DNA of 23,959 nucleotides from CAZNFR01 sp964572225 (GCA_964572225.1 CAZNFR010000056.1:1-23959); one strand, 5' to 3'; positions 15,679 to 23,817 are shown, counted from the stretch's first letter. Notes: generated from the sequence alone by a model not told the origin. Program-made: numbers and translations.

Positions 15679-16887
15679 TTATTTATCCTTAATAGAAGTC
15701 AGGTTCTCAAGTGCCTCTTTCAGCCTTTGCATTGCTTTTTCAAGGTTTTCATCTGAATTCGCATAGGAGATCCGTATGTTATCAGGTGCCCCAAATGCTT
15801 CACCCGGAACGGTGGCTATCTGACCTTTTTCCAACAGATATAGGCATAAATCCATGGAACTGTTGATTTGGTAATCCCCATTGGATTTTCCATAAAATGA
15901 ACTCATATCCGGAAAGACATAAAATGCACCATCCGGAACCAGACATTTAACTCCGGGGATGGATCTGAGGTGTCTGATCACCAAATCCCTTCGTCTCAAA
16001 AAAGCATTTCTCATTTCTTCCACAGGCGACTGATTACCTTCAAGAGCCTCTATGGCTGCCATTTGAGCAATGGTGGTAGCTCCCGAGGTTACCTGTCCCT
16101 GAAGTTTGTTACACGCCCTGGCAACCCATACAGGAGCACCAATGTATCCTATCCTCCAACCCGTCATGGCATAAGCTTTGGATACCCCGTTAACCACAAT
16201 GGTCCTGTCCTTCATACCGGGTAATTGGGCTATACTGGTATGATTACCGGTGAAGTTAATATGCTCATAGATCTCATCGGAGATAACCATGATTGAAGGA
16301 TGCTCCTTTAACACGGTTGCCAGCTCCTCCAATTCGGTTTTTGTGTAAATACTGCCTGTCGGATTGGAAGGTGAACATAACAAAAGGGCACGGGTCTTAG
16401 GGGTAATGGCCTCACGCAATTGCGCGGCTGTTATCTTAAATCCAGTGTCAATCCCTGCTGATATGATAACGTTTATGCCTTCCGCGATTTTAACCTGCTC
16501 GGCGTAGGAAACCCAGTAGGGTGCAGGTATAATTACCTCATCGCCCGGATCAATAATGGAGATCATGACATTGGCAATGGAATGCTTTGCCCCGGTAGAC
16601 ACTACTATCTGGTCTGGCTCATAATCAAGGTCATTTTCTCTCTTGAATTTCCGTACAATGGCCTTTCTGAGCTCAGGATATCCGGGAACCGGCGGATAGA
16701 AAGTAAAATTATCATCAATCGCTTTTTTGGCTGCATCCTTGATGTGGTCGGGGGTTGGGAAATCGGGCTCACCCACACTCAGGTTAATTACATCTATTCC
16801 GCTATCTTTAAGTTCGCGACTTTTTTGGTTCATGGCAATGGTGGCCGAAGGGGATAAACTCATCAATCTCTTTGAAAGCTTTTCCAT
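15679..16887 (-). CDS. Pyridoxal phosphate-dependent aspartate aminotransferase (class I, subgroup Ib)
   Basis: Transfers the amino group between aspartate and 2-oxoglutarate; subgroup Ib enzymes sometimes also accept prephenate. It is 402 residues from the ATG at 16887. The PLP lysine is K237 in NGVSKAYAMTGWRIGY, with N175 in SPSNPTG, D204 and Y207 in ISDEIYEH and R245. The carboxylate-binding arginine lies in IRISYANSDENL. The N-terminal FTFYPPVPGYPELRKAI is typical. The frame continues upstream to 17124, adding 79 residues, but these look like translated intergenic DNA and overlap the divergent gene, so I use the internal ATG where family similarity begins. Upstream is a possible -7 box; the M48 protease gene follows on the same strand. 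Confidence 0.94.
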   Translation of the reverse strand: MEKLSKRLMSLSPSATIAMNQKSRELKDSGIDVINLSVGEPDFPTPDHIKDAAKKAIDDNFTFYPPVPGYPELRKAIVRKFKRENDLDYEPDQIVVSTGAKHSIANVMISIIDPGDEVIIPAPYWVSYAEQVKIAEGINVIISAGIDTGFKITAAQLREAITPKTRALLLCSPSNPTGSIYTKTELEELATVLKEHPSIMVISDEIYEHINFTGNHTSIAQLPGMKDRTIVVNGVSKAYAMTGWRIGYIGAPVWVARACNKLQGQVTSGATTIAQMAAIEALEGNQSPVEEMRNAFLRRRDLVIRHLRSIPGVKCLVPDGAFYVFPDMSSFYGKSNGDYQINSSMDLCLYLLEKGQIATVPGEAFGAPDNIRISYANSDENLEKAMQRLKEALENLTSIKDK

Positions 16888-16926
16888 TGATCGTAATTTA
16901 TAATGATAAAAAATCTTAAGTCCGGT

Positions 16927-16958
16927 CAAAAATAGTTCTTTTATAATAAATTGATAAA
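16927..16958 (-). promoter_or_regulatory. Candidate promoter for the aspartate aminotransferase gene
   Basis: TATTTTTG (16934-16927, minus strand) fits TAnnTTTG, with TTTA (16958-16955) 20 bases upstream. The -7 box ends 39 bases before the ATG at 16887, which supports the shorter reading of the gene. Confidence 0.35.
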
Positions 16959-16992
16959 TACAATAGTTATATTGTTTACAAAAAATATTAAC

Positions 16993-17517
16993 ATGAGTGA
17001 TATCCTTGAAATCCTTAAGTACACCCTCCCCTCGGTCGTTGTATTCCTTACTGCCTGGTTCCTGCTCCGAAGCTTTCTGAAAAATGAGAATCAGAAAAGA
17101 AAATTTGAGATCAGTATGGCTCAAAAAGACAGCATCCTTCCTCTTCGTCTCCAGGCGTATGAGAGATTGGTGCTTTTTCTGGAACGGATCTCACCAGACT
17201 CACTGGTAATGAGAGTAAAAAGCAGCACATTATCTTCTGCCGAGATGCAGAATGAACTCATTAATGCCGTCAGAACCGAATTTGAACATAACCTGGCCCA
17301 ACAGGTTTACATAAGCGATAAAGGGTGGGAAATGATTAAAATTGCCAGGAATGAGATCATCAGGCTGATCAATCAAAGTGCATCCGAGGTCAAACCCGGT
17401 GAAAACGGACTGAATCTCAGTAAAAAAATCCTGGAAAAGGCAATGGAACTGGAAACACCACCGATTAAGACAGCCAGTCGCTATCTTAAATCGGAAGTGA
17501 AAGAACTTTTCTGGTAG
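16993..17517 (+). CDS. Membrane-anchored protein of unknown function
   Basis: A 174-residue protein I do not recognise by name. From the ATG at 16993 it has a single N-terminal membrane helix (about residues 11-28), then a soluble, largely helical region rich in charged residues with blocks such as LRLQAYERLVLFLERISP and EFEHNLAQQVYIS. It resembles conserved small Bacteroidota proteins of unknown function; this is an impression, not a search result. A TTG at 16951 in the same frame would add 14 residues, but it precedes the hydrophobic start poorly and I reject it. It is divergent from the aspartate aminotransferase and convergent with htpG, with a long hairpin right behind its stop. Confidence 0.8.
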   Translation: MSDILEILKYTLPSVVVFLTAWFLLRSFLKNENQKRKFEISMAQKDSILPLRLQAYERLVLFLERISPDSLVMRVKSSTLSSAEMQNELINAVRTEFEHNLAQQVYISDKGWEMIKIARNEIIRLINQSASEVKPGENGLNLSKKILEKAMELETPPIKTASRYLKSEVKELFW

Positions 17518-17520
17518 GGA

Positions 17521-17576
17521 AAATGCCGTAAAAGTGGTTTCGGATCTGAATACATATCCGCACTTTTACGGCAATT
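17521..17576. terminator. Long inverted repeat, likely bidirectional terminator
   Basis: A perfect 13-base inverted repeat, TGCCGTAAAAGTG (17524-17536) and its complement (17561-17573), encloses a second stem CGGAT/ATCCG (17541-17545 and 17556-17560) with a 10-base loop. It fills the 77-base space between the convergent stops of the unknown membrane protein and htpG. A long T-tract is missing on both strands, so it is atypical as an intrinsic terminator, but position and strength favour that role. Confidence 0.65.
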
Positions 17577-17594
17577 CCAGGGTCGGGAGGAATT

Positions 17595-19643
17595 CTATTT
17601 AATTAATTCCACAGAACGTTTCACAAAACTCGTAAGCGCTTCACCTTTTAACATATTATTAGACAACAGGGCAAGGTCGATGAGCTGACTCACCAGTTTG
17701 TTCTGTCCTGCAAAATCAGTAAGCGCCTTTTTCTTTTGTGATTCTAATTCTTCAATCTTTTTTTTCAGTTCTTCTTTCCTGTCCTTCTGCTCCTGCTTAA
17801 TTTCTTCATCCTTTAATTTCTCAGTCTCCTTATTCAATTTATCCCTTTCTTCAATAAGAGGACTCAGTGAGGAACCTAGTTCGGATAATTTCTTTTCAAG
17901 TTTCCGGTTCTTCTGCTCCATCAATTTCCTGATCAGTGCATGGTCGGAATTAACTACCAGATTATAGCTATCGGGCATATTCCCGTAAAATGCATCTGCG
18001 CCGCTGAGCTGAGACATATCTTTCATTCTTCTCATGAATTCGCTCTGGGTAATGATCATTGGACTCTCATCTTCGCCTAATGCTTCAAAATTTACCATAA
18101 AATGATTCTCTTCCGGAAGCTGACTCTCAATTACGGTACTTAGCTCCAGTCTTTCCTCCGAAGGGAGATCCGATTCTTTAGCATCTTCTTTTTCGATAAG
18201 CTTTTCGATCACGTCTGCATCAACCCTTACAAACCTGGAATCCTTAAGTTTCTGCTCCAGATGGTTGATAAAGTGAGCGTCCAGCTGACCGTCCATTAGC
18301 AGAACATCGTACCCTTTTTTGCCGGCTTTCTCAATAAATCCATGCTGCTTTTCCTTATCAGATGCATAGAGATATATAAGGTTTTTATGTTTGTCTGTCT
18401 GATTTGCTTTGATGAGGTCTGCATATTCGCTGAAGGTAAAATATTTTCCTTCCGTGTTCTTAACTAAGGCAAATTTTTCGGCACGTTCATAGAATTTTTC
18501 CTCACTGATCATGCCATAGGTTATGAATAACTTAAGGTCATCCCATTTCTTTTCGAATTCTGCTCTTTTGTCCTTAAAGATCTCCTCCAGTCTGTCTGCT
18601 ACCTTCTTGGTAATATGCGAAGAGATCTTCTTAACATTGGAATCACTCTGCAGGTAACTTCGGGAAACATTCAGGGGAATATCAGGAGAATCAATAACAC
18701 CGTGCAATAAGGTTAGAAATTCGGGGACAATCCCTTCGACACTATCGGTTATAAAAACCTGATTTGAATATAGTTGTATTTTATTCTTCTGGATCTCGAA
18801 ATTACTTTTAATCCTTGGGAAGTAAAGAATTCCGGTGAGATTAAATGGGTAATCGACATTCAAATGGATATTGAATAAAGGAGCATCCGAGACCGGATAC
18901 AATTCACGGTAAAAATCATTGTAATCCTCTTCCTTTACCTCTGAAGGAGGAGAGGTCCATAGCGGTTTGGTATTATTAATGATCTTTGGTTTACCGGTAT
19001 CTTTTTCTTTGCCGTCCTTCCACTCTTTTTCGTTGCCAAAAGCAATTTCGACCGGAAGGAATTTGCAATATTTATCAAGGATTCCCGAAATCCGGTTTTC
19101 ATCGGCAAATTCCTCCGATTCCTTATCAAGGTACAAGGTAATAATCGTTCCAAAATCTTCTTTATCGATTTCTTCAATGGTATACTCCGGACTCCCATCG
19201 CAAACCCATTTAACGCCCCGGGTCCCTTCCTGATATGATTTGGTCTTAATCTCAACTTTCTCGGAAACCATAAAAGAGGAATAGAATCCCAAACCGAAAT
19301 GGCCTATTATGTTCTGAGCCTGGTTTTTATATTTCTCAAGAAACTCCTCTGCACTGGAAAATGCAATTTGATTAATGTACTTATCCACCTCTTCGCGGGT
19401 CATGCCAATTCCCCTGTCAATGATTTTAAGTGTTTTTTTCTTTTTATCCAATTCCACTTTGATGGTCTGTTCTCCCAGTTCCCCTTTAAAGTCACCAACG
19501 GAAGCCAATGTTTTTAGCTTTTGAGTAGCATCTACTGCGTTGGAGATCAATTCTCTGAGAAAGATCTCATGATCCGAATAAAGGAATTTTTTGATAATGG
19601 GGAAAATATTCTCGGTAGTTACATCGATTTTACCTTTGTGCAT
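17595..19643 (-). CDS. htpG: Molecular chaperone HtpG (Hsp90)
   Basis: The bacterial Hsp90, an ATP-dependent homodimeric chaperone in the cytoplasm. It is 682 residues. The N-terminal GHKL ATPase domain shows FLRELISNAVDATQKL with the ATP-coordinating Glu and Asn, IDRGIGM, and the lid glycines in GHFGLGFYSSFMV. The middle domain contains VNVSRSYLQSD-type sequence (PLNVSRSYLQ) with the catalytic arginine. The C-terminal dimerisation domain includes a highly charged stretch of about 55 residues, predicted coiled coil, before the family ending MLKGEALTSFVKRSVELI; to my knowledge this resembles other Bacteroidota HtpG proteins. The ATG at 19643 is clear. Its stop faces the long hairpin at 17521-17576. 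Confidence 0.97.
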   Translation of the reverse strand: MHKGKIDVTTENIFPIIKKFLYSDHEIFLRELISNAVDATQKLKTLASVGDFKGELGEQTIKVELDKKKKTLKIIDRGIGMTREEVDKYINQIAFSSAEEFLEKYKNQAQNIIGHFGLGFYSSFMVSEKVEIKTKSYQEGTRGVKWVCDGSPEYTIEEIDKEDFGTIITLYLDKESEEFADENRISGILDKYCKFLPVEIAFGNEKEWKDGKEKDTGKPKIINNTKPLWTSPPSEVKEEDYNDFYRELYPVSDAPLFNIHLNVDYPFNLTGILYFPRIKSNFEIQKNKIQLYSNQVFITDSVEGIVPEFLTLLHGVIDSPDIPLNVSRSYLQSDSNVKKISSHITKKVADRLEEIFKDKRAEFEKKWDDLKLFITYGMISEEKFYERAEKFALVKNTEGKYFTFSEYADLIKANQTDKHKNLIYLYASDKEKQHGFIEKAGKKGYDVLLMDGQLDAHFINHLEQKLKDSRFVRVDADVIEKLIEKEDAKESDLPSEERLELSTVIESQLPEENHFMVNFEALGEDESPMIITQSEFMRRMKDMSQLSGADAFYGNMPDSYNLVVNSDHALIRKLMEQKNRKLEKKLSELGSSLSPLIEERDKLNKETEKLKDEEIKQEQKDRKEELKKKIEELESQKKKALTDFAGQNKLVSQLIDLALLSNNMLKGEALTSFVKRSVELIK

Positions 19644-19684
19644 GGTCCTAAGATTTTAGCATTAAACATTCTGGGGCAAATTTT

Positions 19685-19699
19685 TCAAAGCCTGTGCCA
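19685..19699 (-). promoter_or_regulatory. Possible sigma-54-like -24/-12 element upstream of htpG
   Basis: On the minus strand TGGCAC, five bases, then TTGA resembles the sigma-54 consensus TGGCAC-N5-TTGC, with one mismatch in the -12 element. It ends 41 bases before the htpG ATG. No clear TAnnTTTG box is present in this spacer. The match may be chance. Confidence 0.25.
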
Positions 19700-19710
19700 C
19701 TATGGTAAAA

Positions 19711-19725
19711 CTGACAATACGTCAG
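19711..19725 (-). repeat. Short inverted repeat between two minus-strand genes
   Basis: CTGAC and GTCAG flank a 5-base loop, and on the minus strand the right arm runs into TTTT. It could be a weak terminator for the upstream gene ending at 19763 or an operator of htpG. The stem is short, so the call is tentative. Confidence 0.3.
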
Positions 19726-19762
19726 AATCTATTTATATAATTTGACAGAAGGAGGAACTTCG

Positions 19763-20713
19763 TCAGCGGCCTGAACCACCCGGGGTTGGAAGGGATTCAT
19801 TTCTGGCATCCACATCCTCCCTGAAATAAAAGCTGCCTTTTGAAAATTCGTAAGCATCATAGGAGCCATCGGGCGCATAGAATCGATAATCTCCCCTGAG
19901 AATGGGTTCGAAGGGTTGAAGATGGTCAAACACCACCATTTTCAGCCGGTCATCATATAGAATCCTCATCACCACCTGTTCGGAATATCGGAAAACCACC
20001 CGTTTTGTTTCTTCTTCACCCCTAATAAACTCTCCCCCGAATTCAGGTTGTCCTTTGCGATTAATCGTAAGTACCTCCATTACTTTTTGTTGAGACATAG
20101 GATCCTTGAAGGAATATCCGAGCAGGAGATAGAGATCATTCTTTTTATGAGAAAACGGGATCAGGTCATAATAAAGCATTCCAGGCCAGTTTCCGGTGGT
20201 TACCTCGGCATTTTCCAGGTTTTTAAATTCTTCGTCTGATTGGTTAAGTTTATAAACCAGGATACTTTTTTCCTTTTTTTTGCCAGTGATGAAAATCTGA
20301 ATAAAGCCAAAATATTCATACTCACCATTTTCCTTTGAGAGATGCCAGGTGAAAACTTTCACCTTCTGATCCGGTGATTTGACCTTACCAATCATATCCA
20401 GTTCATCCCATGGATAGAAAAATGAACTTTCCATAGTCAGTAATTCATGAAAACAATTGGAAATCTGGTTATTTATTGAGTCTCTCTCGAGTGAGGGTGG
20501 TAAGTTATAAAGTCTGGTAAAGCTTTCCCGCAGTTTCGCTGCCGATCTACGGATATCCAGGATTCCTGTGTGCTCCTGTGCATTTAATATCAGAGAATTA
20601 TGGCACAAAAGGATCATGATGACAACTAGGGAAAATACATACCTCACCGGGATTTTTTCAATTAATTCCCTTGATTTTGGGTAGAACGAATATTTTCTCC
20701 AATAAGTATCCAT
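19763..20713 (-). CDS. Secreted protein of unknown function
   Basis: A 316-residue protein I cannot name. The N-terminus holds a hydrophobic segment (about 24-44) ending LILNAQ, a plausible signal peptide after an unusually long charged lead; a shorter start at the internal ATG near residue 33 would also give an export signal. The mature part has blocks rich in aromatic residues, for example SFFYPWDELDMIG, KVKVFTWHLSKENGEYEYFG and YRFYAPDGSYDAYEF, with alternating strands suggesting a beta-rich fold. No catalytic motif is evident. It begins 22 bases behind the class III aminotransferase on the same strand, so it is probably the last gene of that operon. Function unknown; export reasonably likely. 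Confidence 0.8.
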   Translation of the reverse strand: MDTYWRKYSFYPKSRELIEKIPVRYVFSLVVIMILLCHNSLILNAQEHTGILDIRRSAAKLRESFTRLYNLPPSLERDSINNQISNCFHELLTMESSFFYPWDELDMIGKVKSPDQKVKVFTWHLSKENGEYEYFGFIQIFITGKKKEKSILVYKLNQSDEEFKNLENAEVTTGNWPGMLYYDLIPFSHKKNDLYLLLGYSFKDPMSQQKVMEVLTINRKGQPEFGGEFIRGEEETKRVVFRYSEQVVMRILYDDRLKMVVFDHLQPFEPILRGDYRFYAPDGSYDAYEFSKGSFYFREDVDARNESLPTPGGSGR

Positions 20714-20735
20714 GAATAATTATGCATTGAACCTG

Positions 20736-21932
20736 TCAATTGTCTGAGCAGGCAAAATCAATTGCATCCACCATCAGTTTGCAGGCGGTTATAATCTCAT
20801 CATCCTTAATAGTCAAAGGGGGAGATATCCGGAAAGCTGTGTCACAGAATAAAAACCAATCGGTCATAAAACCGGTTTCCAGTCCTCTGCGAACAACTTT
20901 ATTCATTTTATCCTGGCTTCCCAATTCAACCGCCATCATAAGCCCTTTGCCTCGAATTTCCAATATGTGTTCACTTTTTAGAAGTTCACGGAATAAAGCT
21001 TCTTTGCGTTCAATCTCTATGATCAGATTTTCCTCAAGGATGATTCTCAGGCACTCAAGTCCGGCTGCACAACAAACAGGGTGACCACCAAAAGTTGTGA
21101 TATGACCCAATACAGGATTGAAAGTAAATACTTCCATGATCTCCCTGGAAGATATGAAAGCGCCCAGGGGCATTCCCCCTCCAAAACTTTTGGACAACAC
21201 CAAAATATCCGGAATTACATCAAATATTTGAAATCCAAAGAGTTCTCCCATTCTCCCTAGCCCGGTCTGAATCTCATCAAAGATCAGTAAGGTTCCTGTC
21301 AAATCGCATTTATCCCTTAGTGCCTTTAGAAAACCTTCTTCTGGCAGGATCATCCCGGCTTCTGCCTGCATCACCTCAGCGACAACCGCGGCTGTATCAT
21401 CATTGATCCTGTCGAGCTCATCAAAATTATTAAATTCCAAATGTTCTACACCCGGAAGAAGGGGGCGGTAACCTCTCTTGAAATATTCGCTGCCCATCAG
21501 GCTCAAAGCCCCGTGTGTACTTCCATGATAGGAGTTTTTGAAGGAAAGGATATGACTACGCCCAGTATATTTTTTAGCCAGTTTAAGTGCACCTTCGATG
21601 GCTTCTGAACCGGAGGAGGTAAAATAAACCGATTCCAGATTTTCCGGAAGCAGGGATGTGATCTCCTTAGCGTAATGGATTTGAGGTGATTGAACCAGTT
21701 CCCCGTATACCATTACATGCATGTATTTGTCAACCTGATTTTTAACCGCCTGGATTACACGAGGATTAGCATGCCCGACAGCAGACACGTTTACCCCGGA
21801 GATAAGATCCATATAAGAATTTTGAAAGCGATCGTAGAGATAGATTCCCTCAGCAGACTCAATCTCAAGCAAGAAGGGAGAAGGAGAAGTCTGTGCAATA
21901 TGATCGAGGAAAAGCTGGCGATTTGAGGGCAT
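20736..21932 (-). CDS. Class III PLP-dependent aminotransferase (acetylornithine/ornithine type)
   Basis: A 398-residue class III aminotransferase. The PLP lysine is K248 in LSKSFGGGMPLGAF. D219 in FDEIQTGLGR binds the pyridine nitrogen, the phosphate-binding SSGSEA is at 106-111 and SYHGSTHGALS is typical. HITTFGGHPVCCAA closes the active site with the phosphate-binding Thr. It resembles acetylornithine, ornithine and 4-aminobutyrate aminotransferases, but the substrate cannot be settled, and no arginine or ornithine genes are nearby. The ATG at 21932 lies 12 bases after the stop of the response regulator gene, so the two are probably co-transcribed. Confidence 0.93.
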   Translation of the reverse strand: MPSNRQLFLDHIAQTSPSPFLLEIESAEGIYLYDRFQNSYMDLISGVNVSAVGHANPRVIQAVKNQVDKYMHVMVYGELVQSPQIHYAKEITSLLPENLESVYFTSSGSEAIEGALKLAKKYTGRSHILSFKNSYHGSTHGALSLMGSEYFKRGYRPLLPGVEHLEFNNFDELDRINDDTAAVVAEVMQAEAGMILPEEGFLKALRDKCDLTGTLLIFDEIQTGLGRMGELFGFQIFDVIPDILVLSKSFGGGMPLGAFISSREIMEVFTFNPVLGHITTFGGHPVCCAAGLECLRIILEENLIIEIERKEALFRELLKSEHILEIRGKGLMMAVELGSQDKMNKVVRRGLETGFMTDWFLFCDTAFRISPPLTIKDDEIITACKLMVDAIDFACSDN

Positions 21933-21944
21933 AACCGACCAAAA

Positions 21945-22652
21945 CTATTTAATTATCAGGTTAATATCTCTCATTAACTTATCCTTATAAGACTTTCCTA
22001 TGGGTATACTTTTGATCCCTTCCTCAGTTTTTATCAGAACCGAATTATCCTCAATCACATCAATTTTGCTGGTATTCACTATGTATGAACGGTGAACCCT
22101 GGTAAACTTGGATGTGGGCAATTTCTGCTCAATAGCCTTCATGGTAAAATGTATGGTGTATTTTTCCCTGAAGGTTGTGAAAATGACATAATTTTCAAGT
22201 GCTTCTACCCATAGGATTTCCTCATATTTTAACCTTACAAGGGTAGAATTTTTCTTGATAAAGATCTCATCCTTACCGATCAGATTATTCTTATTTTTTT
22301 CGAATCTTGCCAAGGCTTTATCTACAGCCTTATAAAAGCGGGGATAAGTTACCGGTTTAAGAAGGTAATCGGTTACATCATATTCGAATGCAGAAAGGGC
22401 GTATTTATCTTTGGAAGAGACAATTATGATCTGGGGTGGATTTTTCAGCGAATTTAGAAAATCAATTCCGGTCATCTCAGGCATCTCAATATCAAGAAAA
22501 ATTAGATGGATTTCATCTTCTTCCTTAAGGGTATTGATTGGCTCCACTGCATCGGAAAACGAATATTTCAGATGCAATTCATCCGTTTTTTGGATAAACT
22601 CCTCGAGTATCCTTCTGGAAAGTTTGTCATCGTCAATTATTATACAATTCAT
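21945..22652 (-). CDS. LytTR-family response regulator transcription factor
   Basis: A two-domain DNA-binding response regulator of 235 residues (AlgR/AgrA/LytR type). The receiver domain (about 1-120) has the acidic pocket D7-D9, the phosphoacceptor D54 in FLDIEMPEMTGIDFL and the conserved K99 in DYLLKP. The LytTR domain (about 130-235) shows EEILWVEALENYVIF, FTRVHRSYIVN and SIPIGKSYKD, as expected for this winged beta-fold. No histidine kinase gene is in the window, so the partner, probably a LytS/YehU-like kinase, must be encoded elsewhere. It heads the minus-strand run with the class III aminotransferase and the secreted protein. The ATG at 22652 is preceded by a promoter-like box. Confidence 0.95.
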   Translation of the reverse strand: MNCIIIDDDKLSRRILEEFIQKTDELHLKYSFSDAVEPINTLKEEDEIHLIFLDIEMPEMTGIDFLNSLKNPPQIIIVSSKDKYALSAFEYDVTDYLLKPVTYPRFYKAVDKALARFEKNKNNLIGKDEIFIKKNSTLVRLKYEEILWVEALENYVIFTTFREKYTIHFTMKAIEQKLPTSKFTRVHRSYIVNTSKIDVIEDNSVLIKTEEGIKSIPIGKSYKDKLMRDINLIIK

Positions 22653-22710
22653 TCAGATTCCATTTAATGGATACAAAACTATGATTCACCTAACTAAAGA
22701 CAATGTTTGT

Positions 22711-22744
22711 CAAAGATATAAAATATTCAATAAATCTTTTGCAA
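22711..22744 (-). promoter_or_regulatory. Candidate promoter for the LytTR regulator operon
   Basis: TATCTTTG (22718-22711) matches the -7 consensus exactly. The nearest -33-like element is TTG (22744-22742), 23 bases upstream, longer than usual. The leader would be about 50 bases and contains the 11-base palindrome CCATTTAATGG (22660-22670) close to the start codon, a possible operator. Confidence 0.35.
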
Positions 22745-22773
22745 GGATATACGAAAACCACGCCAGGGATGTT

Positions 22774-23445
22774 TTATTTTTTGGATTTTAAATAAGCTCC
22801 CTCTAAAAGTTCAACCTTTTTGAGGGTTCTGCGTAACCATTCCAATTTTGTTCTATTTTTCTCTTTTTCGGAAAGTTTCCAGTCAATTTCGGAGTTTTTT
22901 AACCTATACCGCAGATGATGAAGGATGATGCCTGCCGATACAGAAATGTTGAAGCTTTCGGTGAATCCCAGGATAGGGATTTTGATGTATTCATCGGCCA
23001 TGTCCAGGGCTTTTTGAGAAAGTCCTTTCATTTCAGTACCAAAAAGTAGGGCAAATTTCCCATTTTCGATACGGAATTCCTCTAAAATGCATTCATCCTT
23101 ATGGGGGGTAGTGGCCACAATCCGGTACCCTTGTTTCTTTAGCTCCCTTATAGCAGCTTCCGTATTATTGCCAGGACGTTTAAATTTAGTAATCTCAATC
23201 CATTTCTGGGAGCCAAGAGAAATTTCCCTGTTATGCTCAAATTCGTTCCTGTTTTCAATGATATTCAGCCTGTGGATCCCAAAACATTCCGCTGTTCTGA
23301 TTACGGCACTGGCATTGTGCATCTGGTAAAGGTCTTCTAAAACGACCGTGATATATTCCGTTCGCTGTGAAAGGATTCTATCAAAAAGGTCCTTCCTTTC
23401 CGGGGTTAGAAACCCTTCCAGATATTGAATCAGATCCTTTTCCAT
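22774..23445 (-). CDS. trmH: TrmH/SpoU-family RNA 2'-O-methyltransferase
   Basis: A SPOUT methyltransferase, 223 residues, most like TrmH, which methylates the ribose of G18 in tRNA using S-adenosylmethionine. Motif 1 reads HNASAVIRTAECFG with N44 and the catalytic R50. Motif 2 is LLFGTEMKGLS. Motif 3, which forms the AdoMet-binding knot, is IPILGFTESFNISVSAGIIL. The C-terminal stretch is basic, suited to tRNA binding. E. coli TrmH is 229 residues. The specificity is inferred; other SpoU members modify rRNA. The ATG at 23445 follows only 3 bases after the T-tract of the HU terminator, leaving no room for a private promoter or ribosome-binding site. Confidence 0.9.
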   Translation of the reverse strand: MEKDLIQYLEGFLTPERKDLFDRILSQRTEYITVVLEDLYQMHNASAVIRTAECFGIHRLNIIENRNEFEHNREISLGSQKWIEITKFKRPGNNTEAAIRELKKQGYRIVATTPHKDECILEEFRIENGKFALLFGTEMKGLSQKALDMADEYIKIPILGFTESFNISVSAGIILHHLRYRLKNSEIDWKLSEKEKNRTKLEWLRRTLKKVELLEGAYLKSKK

Positions 23446-23448
23446 GAC

Positions 23449-23473
23449 AAAAAAAAAGGGAGCCGTGGCTCCC
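23449..23473 (-). terminator. Intrinsic terminator after the HU gene
   Basis: On the minus strand GGGAGCC and GGCTCCC (7-base-pair GC-rich stem, 23473-23458) are followed at once by nine T residues (23457-23449). This is a textbook rho-independent terminator, 24 bases after the HU stop. Its T-tract ends 3 bases before the trmH ATG. Confidence 0.88.
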
Positions 23474-23496
23474 TGTCAAAGGTGGATAGAATATTT

Positions 23497-23769
23497 TTAT
23501 TGAACAGCGTCAGCTAATTCGCTACCAGCCTTGAACTTAACCACTTTTTTAGCTTTGATGGTAATGGGGGCACCAGTCTGGGGATTTCTACCTGTTCTGG
23601 CGTTTCTACCGGAAACTGAGAAAGATCCGAATCCTACTAAAGCTACCCTATCGCCTTTTTTTAATGCATCGGTTGTAGTTGTAACAAAAGCATCCAGTGC
23701 TCTTTTAGCATCTGCTTTAGTCAAGTTTGCCTCGGCAGCGATGGCATCAATTAATTGAGCTTTGTTCAT
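23497..23769 (-). CDS. hup: DNA-binding protein HU
   Basis: A small basic histone-like protein of 90 residues, the canonical HU length, which bends and compacts DNA as a dimer. The N-terminal helices read MNKAQLIDAIAAEANLTKADA. The dimer core GDRVALVGFGSFSV and the DNA-contacting arm GRNARTGRNPQTGAPI, with the intercalating proline in RNPQTG, are intact. The C-terminal AKKVVKFKAGSEL is typical. It has the best promoter of the window upstream and an intrinsic terminator right behind, so it is mainly a single-gene transcript with trmH downstream. HU versus the related IHF: the sequence fits HU better. Confidence 0.97.
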   Translation of the reverse strand: MNKAQLIDAIAAEANLTKADAKRALDAFVTTTTDALKKGDRVALVGFGSFSVSGRNARTGRNPQTGAPITIKAKKVVKFKAGSELADAVQ

Positions 23770-23817
23770 AATAAAAAAATTTTAGGGTTAGTAATTATAA
23801 AAGTGTCAAACATTATA

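Noticed and set aside
16888..17124. N-terminal extension of the aspartate aminotransferase by 79 residues
   Set aside because: The added residues resemble no aminotransferase, overlap the divergent gene at 16993 and run across a promoter-like box. Family similarity begins at the ATG at 16887.
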